Made by a program: the position numbers and the translations under genes. From assembly GCA_028641055.1 (NCBI GenBank), contig CM054058.1, positions 238,500,187 to 238,564,186 on the forward strand: 64,000 nucleotides of DNA, given 5' to 3'. The notes under the pieces are model-generated. The model was not told where the DNA came from and made no database searches. It saw nothing but the letters and a program-made list of their open reading frames with translations. Of this stretch, positions 58,401 to 64,000 are shown in pieces; the first letter of the stretch is position 1, and every line of letters begins with the position of its first letter. The stretch is from Alopecurus myosuroides (taxonomy: Eukaryota; Streptophyta; Magnoliopsida; Poales; Poaceae).

Positions 58401-58631
58401 AAAACCCCGGGTCACGTGATCCACGAAACAGATTACCTCATCTTTGGTAGGGGTGGGCCGGGTCTCCTTACCCGGTACCCTCCATTGGATATTTTCCTGA
58501 GGAGGAAGAATTCCCAGTTCCACCAGCTCCTCCAACTTGGCCTTTGTGACCATAGACCGCGCCCAGTTGGCGGAAATGGTGTTGGTGGCTTTGGCCTTGG
58601 TTGGGGTCTTCCCCTGTTTCTTGGGAGCCAT
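55453..58631 (-). CDS. Antisense 8-exon gene inside element B (putative 'gypsy-type transposon'/Transposase_28-like protein)
   Basis: Coding exons in transcription order: 57702-58631, 57540-57621, 57338-57459, 57155-57248, 57025-57076, 56552-56939, 56210-56411, 55453-56120. All seven introns are GT-AG and the phases join to 845 aa with no stop. Exon 1 (310 aa) has a basic N-terminus (MAPKKQGKTPTKAKA), then a globular region ('FVDHVTRGFRPPGHPFFRDI', 20 aa; 'LSHYGLRVFDIGPNSVLNIS') like the PF04195 'putative gypsy type transposon' domain known from grass antisense ORFs. Exons 2-6 are acidic/Ser-rich with nuclear-localisation-like KKKK/KKK clusters. Exon 7 is a coiled coil ('LLAEIKRREILEDDMEALKK', 20 aa). 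Exon 8 has a folded-looking helical part, then a Lys/Glu/Gln tail. Role unknown; a nuclear or RNA-binding function is a guess. It sits opposite to the element's own transcript. Confidence 0.82.
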
Positions 58632-59159
58632 ATGGCTGACCTGCAGAGCACAAGGTAAGAAGGAAATTAAGACATGAAAGTTGCGAGCCGGCTAAGTATA
58701 GGCCGGACAGCATTGAGGTATGAAAAGTTACGGGAGATCCGGGTGTTAACATGCAGAGCAAAGTTTGAAAGTTTCCGGGTATCAGGCATTGTGGTGAAAT
58801 TTATGGGATCTAAATGTTGAAGGAGCCTTTTGGATACAATGGATGGCGGCTTAAGTTCCAGACGTGAATAAAAGTAACTGAAAAGGAATGGTCTAGCCGG
58901 GTGATTGATGCGAAGGCGGAAAATTTGGGTGGTTCGAGCCTAGATTGGAAGTTTCATTTTTGGATTTGTGGCAAGAATAATGATTGTGGGTAGTAGGGGA
59001 GCGGATTGGAGCATGCGCTTTGTCTTGAGTGCGAGCTAGAAGAGTTTATGGGTATTCTAATTCGGCCTAGTCAAGAAATCCGAGGCGGACCGATCTGGAT
59101 CTAATCTGAGGAAAAAATCAAAGGTTGAGAGGGCAAATTGATAGGTGCAAAAGATTTAC

Positions 59160-59400
59160 CGGAGGAGATCTGAGGGAAGCCTTGCGGAGGCAGATGGCGC
59201 AGGCTTGGTGTCCCTTCGCGGTTCTTGGTGGGCCGGATGAGGATTCGCCGGCGGATCTTGGCGGCGGCGCGGGGCGAATGGTGGCGGAGCGTAATCTCCG
59301 GGCGATGGGTTCCGGTGACGAGCGCGGGATTTCCGTGGTGGCGCTCAGGGAGAAGGAGAGCTCAGAGGGAGAAAGGAATGGAATGGAGGAAATGAGCCGT
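59160..59400 (-). other. Predicted 5'UTR exon of the antisense gene
   Basis: On the minus strand it runs from ~59400 (about 30 nt past a TATA box) to a donor CCG|GTAAAT at 59160. The acceptor CTCTGCAG|GTCAGCC at 58640 lies nine bases before the start ATG. The exon is CT-rich (CTCCATTCCATTCC) and contains no minus-strand ATG. The 59125-59403 plus ORF is its shadow. Confidence 0.55.
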
Positions 59401-59426
59401 TAGGGTTCGGGTCACTCCTAAGGGGC

Positions 59427-59435
59427 TTTTTTATA
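59427..59435 (-). promoter_or_regulatory. TATA box of the antisense gene
   Basis: The minus strand reads CACTATAAAAAAGCCCC. Its position ~30 bp before a pyrimidine-rich leader and ~390 bp from the 3' LTR suggests a dedicated internal promoter pointing away from the LTR. Confidence 0.6.
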
Positions 59436-59989
59436 GTGCAAATGGATAAGCTCGGTTTGGTGAGTGGAAGCCGAGAATGGAGGGGGTAAACGGCTATTTA
59501 TTTAAAGTTTCTGCGAGATGTGCGCCAAGTATTGAGCAAAGCATCCGGATAAAAGGAAGAAGGGGATTCGTCCCGTGATGACGGGATTGGTTATCGAGCA
59601 TAGGATCTTGGAGTTATTATTATGGTTTGGACCCAGAAGTTTGAACCAAGGTGTTTGGAGGGAAAGCTGAGGTTATTGCATGGCCGCCAAGGAGCAAGGC
59701 CTAGCTGAATATTAAAACATCTTAACCCGATCTTCATATACCCGTATGATCGATATCTTTGCATGGAATAGCAAGCGCTTCAAGGAGATCCGTGAAGCCC
59801 AGGCTATTCTGGGGACTACTGACAGGGGGATGCTAACCCGGTAGGCCAAGCTCCAAGGAATAACCCGGCTCAAGGAATGATGTGCAGGATCCGGCTAAGG
59901 ATAGGGAAACTTGTGAAGGCCCAAGCTTGTAGGCCCAATGACCCGGATTGTGGGTTACTGTAAAGGCAAGTTAGGGTTAGTGCGCCGTG

Positions 59990-62421
59990 TGAAAGTGCAT
60001 GGTGCCCCATATGTGGTTTTGGTAATTACTGACAATTCCTATGGACTAACGTTTGCATTGAATTATCCTTGTAGTTCTTGTTCATAGGAAATAATGGAGT
60101 TCATGTGTTGAACTCTATTAGCTTCCTTGATGGCCATTGTTATATTCAAGGATTTATATGAAGAATGGTCATGGTTTGAGTTGAGGTTATTGCTAGTGTG
60201 TCTTGAAGAAAAGTATTATGTTATCCTTCATGGTTATCTTCAAGACATCATCATTTGAAGTGAGAAGAAAAGATACAAGGTTGATCAAGCTAGTGATCAA
60301 CACACAAAGCTACACGATGTACCAAGTGGGATTGTGTATCTCATGGTATGGTAAGAAATTGTCAATATAGCTTTGTGATCTAACCCATATATGTGTGTGT
60401 GGCATCTCTATGTGTGGTTAGGTATCTTTCCATGGGCATGAACAAAAAGGTAGATTTCATATAGCCCATGGTCTATGTCATCGTCGAGCGATGTTCGTCA
60501 CCTAGCTTGACGTGGAAGCTCAAGTGAAGCATCTAGAAGAAATCCTATGCTTGAACCTTTCCATCCATATGGAGATTATGGTCAAGTGAAGATGTTCATG
60601 TGATAAGCTCTCTCATATTAGCTTATGGGGGAGCAATTCACAATCTTCACGAAGCGAAGCGCAATCAAGAAAGGTGGTCCAACTTGAGGTGATTAAGATC
60701 GCCATCATCTAGCTCAATTGGATTGCACAAGGCAAAGGTATGACTTATATAGGGTTTCTATTTTACCGGTCTCATTATGCTAGTTGGGAGACCTGATTAT
60801 AGGATAGATAACCGTACTATCAAGAGGGGCTCTTGAATGCATATCTTGATCGTATCTATCGTAGAGAGCTCAAACCTTTGCATACTTGGCATCATCCTTC
60901 TTGGTTCTTATTTGGGTTTTCTACATGTAAGGTTTTAGATCTTTTCATGTTCTTCATGTCAAGCTCAAGTTCATCAAAAATGGATTTCGTATGAAAAACT
61001 TATCGCATTTTTGTTGTTGAAGGTTTCTACCGGTTGTCCTTTATTGATAGGCCAAACCTTTCATCATTTGGTTTTATATTCCCATTTGTACTATGATGTT
61101 TCTCTGCATATTCTTGTAGTGCTCGTCGTTGCGATTTCAACGAGCCCAAGAACATCGAAAACGGAGTCCGGATGCAAAAGTTATGACCGTTTTCATATAG
61201 GGTGTTCTGCAGTTTTTTCCACCAGCGGAGGCTCCGGTGGTAGCTCCGCCGGAAACCCCTTCGGTTTGAAAGTGGCGGAGGTTCCGGTGAAACCACCGGA
61301 GGCTCCGGTGGTTGGGGCATTTTTTCAGCCATTTTGATGTCCTAACTCATCCGGGGGGCGGAGGTTCCGGTGGTTTCACCGGAGGTTCCGCCCCTGCGCG
61401 AATTTTCCTCCAACGGTTGGATATTTGGGTGACCTATTTAAGGGGCCTTCTTCCCCAATGGTTCCCCAACCTTTTGGGCAAGTTTGACCTCCATTGTTGA
61501 CCTCCAAAAGCTTGCTCTCTCTCAATCCCTCCAATGATTCTTGCTTCCACTTGAGGGAAAAGAGAGAGGAGATCTAGATCTACCACTTCACCAATCAATC
61601 CCTCCTCTTTGTGAGGGGAATCTATTGGATCTAGATCTAGGGATTCATTTGTTGTTTTCCTTGTTCTTCCTCCTTCCTCCCTCCATAGCATTAGTTGCTT
61701 TGGTGGGATTTGGGAGAGAAGTTCTTGACCACTTTATGTGTTCTTGCCATTGCATTAGGTGCATCGGTTTGAGTTCCCCACGAGATTCGTGAAAGAGAAG
61801 TTCGTGAGCTTGTTACTCTTGGGTGCTTGGTCACCGGAGAGATTGTTCCTCTTGGGTGTATTGAGCACCCTAGACGGTTAGTGCTTGGGGCTTCCACCTT
61901 GTTGCAAGAAGCTTCGTTGAGAGCCTCCAATTGAGTTGTGGAGATAGCCTCAACCTCGTGTAAGGTTTGGTCAACGCCTTCAAGTCGACCTCATAGTGGA
62001 AACGAGCATCTCCCTCACCGGAGAAGCTCAAGGAGAATAAGGTGTGCACATCCGTGCTATTGAGGAGCGCCTAGGTGGCTCCCCACCTCTCCAACGAAGA
62101 CGTACTTCCCTTGGGAAGGAACTTCGGTAATCACACCGGTGTCTCCTTGTGCTTCGGTTATCTCTATACTCTAGCTCGTTACTTATGCATTTACCTTTGT
62201 GATAGCCATCGTGCTTGAAGTCATCTATCTTGCTATCTCATAGTTGTATATCATGCCTAGCATAAGTTGTTGGTGCACATAGGTAAACCTAGCTTGCATA
62301 GGTTTTGTGCTTGATAAATTAAACGCTAGTTTTATTCCGCATTTACTCAAGCCTAAACCGTAATTATTTTAAAGCGCCTATTCACCCCCCCCCCCCTCTA
62401 GGCGGCATCCTTCTACTTTCA
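59990..62421 (+). mobile_element. Solo LTR (2432 bp), SIRE/Maximus-like copia type (tentative)
   Basis: TGAAAGTGCATGGTGCCCC to ...GGCATCCTTCTACTTTCA, flanked by CCGTG at 59985-59989 and 62422-62426. The C-rich end ('TTCACCCCCCC' then 'CTCTAGGCGGCATCC') is like LTR ends that precede a TTGGTATCAGAGC PBS in copia elements of this type. No PBS, pol or second LTR follows, so the internal region was lost by LTR-LTR recombination. Small ORFs inside (61011-61337, 61541-61792) are not considered genes. It is the youngest insertion in the nest. Confidence 0.82.
61206..61395 (+). repeat. CCGGAGG(C/T)TCCGG repeat cluster in the solo LTR
   Basis: At least six copies of a palindromic 'GGAGG(C/T)TCCGGTGG / CCACCGGAGG' motif within ~190 bp, in both orientations. 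It could form strong hairpins. Confidence 0.8.
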
Positions 62422-62740
62422 CCGTGTCCGGGTAGGATTCAGGGTACGCCTTGTAGGACAAGCCAGGGGGTACGGGTGCTTTATAAACCGACCCCCGGAG
62501 GTAGTTTAGACAGAGATCTAAGAACCCTAGCAATATCGTGTGATATCGAGTATCCAGTGTAAACCCTAAATCGAGTTATTGTATCGAGAATAGAGATCCG
62601 GCGACTTCGATTGCCGGCTGTCAGATCAAGTTGTACCATGTATTCTCTTGAGCTAAACCCTCTCCCGAACGCCTGTGTCGACTTGCCCCAAGATCAGTTA
62701 CCCCTGGTAACATCTGCCGTGATTATCCCACGACAGATGT

Positions 62741-64000
62741 GGTGATCAAGACCAGGAAAGCGGAGACATTTATTGACGATCTAAAGGAAACGTTCAAGAA
62801 CCTGAGAAGGTACCAGATCAAACTTAACCCGACAAAGTGTGTCTTTGGAGTCCCAGCCGGGAAATTACTCGGCTTTATTGTTTCTGAGAGAGGAATTGAG
62901 GCAAATCCGGATAAAATCAAAGCTATCGAGAGCCTGAAAAAGCCGGAAAATTTGAAGCATGTTCAGAAGCTCACAGGGTGCGTAGCAGCGCTTACCCGGT
63001 TTATATCCAGACTCGGAGAGAAGGCAATACCCTTGTACCGGCTCTTGAAGAAATCTGATAAATTCGTGTGGGACCAAGAGGCGGACGAGGCGTTCGAGGC
63101 ACTAAAAAAGCAGTTATCTGAGGCACCAGTCCTAGCAGCCCCGGGCCCTAAAGATCCCATGTTACTATACATTGCGGCAGGGCCCCGGGCGGTTAGCGCA
63201 GTGGTTGTCGTTGAGCGCAAGGAGGATGGAAAAGATCACCCGGTCCAAAGGCCGGTTTATTACGTCAGTGAGCTATTATCAGAAGCAAAGCAGCGCTACC
63301 CGCATTGGCAGAAGTTGGTTTTTGGGGTCTTCATGGCCAGCCGGAAACTGAAGCCGTATTTCCAGGAGCACCCCATAACAGTGGTTAGTTCTATACCGAT
63401 GTCGGATATCATCAGAAACTCGGATGCAACAGGTAGAATAGCAAAGTGGGTGATCGAGATGGGAGATTATCACATCAACTATGAACCCAGGTCAGCAATC
63501 AAATCTCAAGCTCTAGTCGATTTCATTAACGATTGGACTCACACAGGCATGCCCACCATGGATCCAAACTCCGAGTCTTGGATAATGCACTTTGATGGTT
63601 CCAAGCAATACGAGGGATCAGGAGCTGGAGTGGTGCTAACATCACCCAAAGGAGACCAGTTAAGTTATGTGTTGCAGATTCATTTTGATTGTTCCAATAA
63701 CGTGGCCGAGTATGAGGCCCTATTGCATGGCTTAAAGGTAGCCAAGGAGATGAACATTAAGAGGATACGATGCTTTGGAGATTCGGACCTCGTGGTACAA
63801 CAGGTCTTAGGAACTTGGGATAGAAAAGATGCAACTATGGCAGCGTACCGCAGAGAGGTGGACAGGGTTGCCGGATGTTTTTCCGGGTATGAGGTGGAGC
63901 ACATAGACAGAAGAAAAAACGAGGCAGCAGACGCACTCGCCAGACTCGGCTCACGCAGAGAGCCGGTTCCACCTAATGTCTTCCTGGATGAGCTATGGCG
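62741..64000 (+). CDS. C-terminal RT, degenerate RNase H and archaeal-type RNase H of element A (partial)
   Basis: Open from 62742 to the window end in the frame continuing 'YVDDV'. RT thumb/connection ('LNPTKCVFGVPAGKLLGFIV', 20 aa). A first RNase H-like region 'LLYIAAGPRAVSAVVVVE' has Ala/Gly where the usual catalytic Asp should be. Then a second RNase H: 'WIMHFDGSKQYEGSGAGVVL' (20 aa), 'NNVAEYEALLHGL', 'GDSDLVVQQV' and 'NEAADALARL', with D, E, D, D in place. A decayed first and intact archaeal-type second RNase H is a hallmark of the Tat lineage. Integrase would follow beyond the window. Confidence 0.88.

Larger units (their letters stand above)
50321..62735 (+). mobile_element. Element B: young non-autonomous Tat-type gypsy element nested in element A
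   Basis: Bounded by perfect GATGT duplications (50316-50320 and 62736-62740) and two 479-bp LTRs. About 9.98 kb without the later solo-LTR insertion. In order: 5' LTR, PBS, gag-protease ORF, ~1 kb gap, antisense 8-exon gene, its promoter, 3' LTR. RT, RNase H and integrase are missing; only a scrambled scrap of RT N-terminus remains at the end of the ORF. Mobility must therefore depend on enzymes from a relative such as A. LTR identity (477/479) indicates recent insertion. Confidence 0.93.
59820..62735 (+). mobile_element. 3' LTR of element B, split by a solo LTR
   Basis: Left part 59820-59989 (170 bp) and right part 62427-62735 (309 bp) add up to 479 bp, the exact length of the 5' LTR. The preceding 'TTCTGGGGACTAC' is the polypurine-tract position. 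Confidence 0.95.

Noticed and set aside
59125..59403. Plus-strand 92-codon ORF
   Set aside because: Lies opposite the predicted 5'UTR exon of the antisense gene; GC-rich shadow frame.

Overview
This is plant nuclear DNA, most likely from a grass of the Pooideae and probably Triticeae-like (inference). The evidence is a dense, nested LTR-retrotransposon landscape, several 'CTCCCTCCGT' Stowaway MITEs, GC-rich grass-style coding exons, and only two intact host genes in 64 kb.

Layout. (1) 1-6.1 kb: minus-strand Ty3/gypsy element with frameshifted gag, an initiator-Met PBS and a ~4.26 kb 5' LTR that carries two tRNA-like sequences. It cut a minus-strand LINE ORF (6.1-7.1 kb). (2) 7.6-16.3 kb: intact 14-exon gene for a Sec14-nodulin (SFH-type) phosphatidylinositol transfer protein, 621 aa. 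Its 4.5 kb intron 2 holds a MULE-like MITE and a 5'-truncated LINE. (3) 16.3-30 kb: Stowaway, hAT-like and other inverted-repeat MITEs, LINE remnants, a gypsy LTR, a decayed copia element and a Tourist-like MITE with four 210-bp internal repeats. (4) 30.2-32.8 kb: intact SABATH carboxyl methyltransferase gene, 379 aa, three coding exons plus a predicted 5'UTR exon. (5) 33-45.7 kb: MITE, LINE tail, copies of a 'TGATACGTCTCC' LTR family, a long AT-rich gypsy-type LTR and a copia fragment. (6) 45.7-64 kb: a three-level nest. Element A (Tat-type gypsy, gag-pro-RT-RNaseH plus archaeal-type RNaseH) is split in its RT, just after the YVDD motif, by element B. B is a closely related non-autonomous element with a target duplication GATGT. 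The 3' LTR of B is in turn split by a 2.4 kb solo LTR with a target duplication CCGTG.

The most interesting object is element B. It has an uninterrupted 1230-aa gag-protease ORF that starts inside the 5' LTR and reads through the PBS. RT and integrase are missing. On the opposite strand it carries a complete 8-coding-exon gene (845 aa predicted, seven GT-AG introns in phase) with its own TATA box and 5'UTR intron. Its LTRs differ at 2 of 479 sites, so it is young. Antisense ORFs are known in Tat-lineage elements; the intact spliced gene with promoter in a non-autonomous copy beside its likely helper family is what deserves attention.

How the parts work together: the two host genes are independent (membrane lipid transfer; small-molecule methylation). 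The retroelements form a helper/parasite pair, with A encoding replication enzymes that B lacks. All domain and family assignments come from reading motifs; no database search was run.
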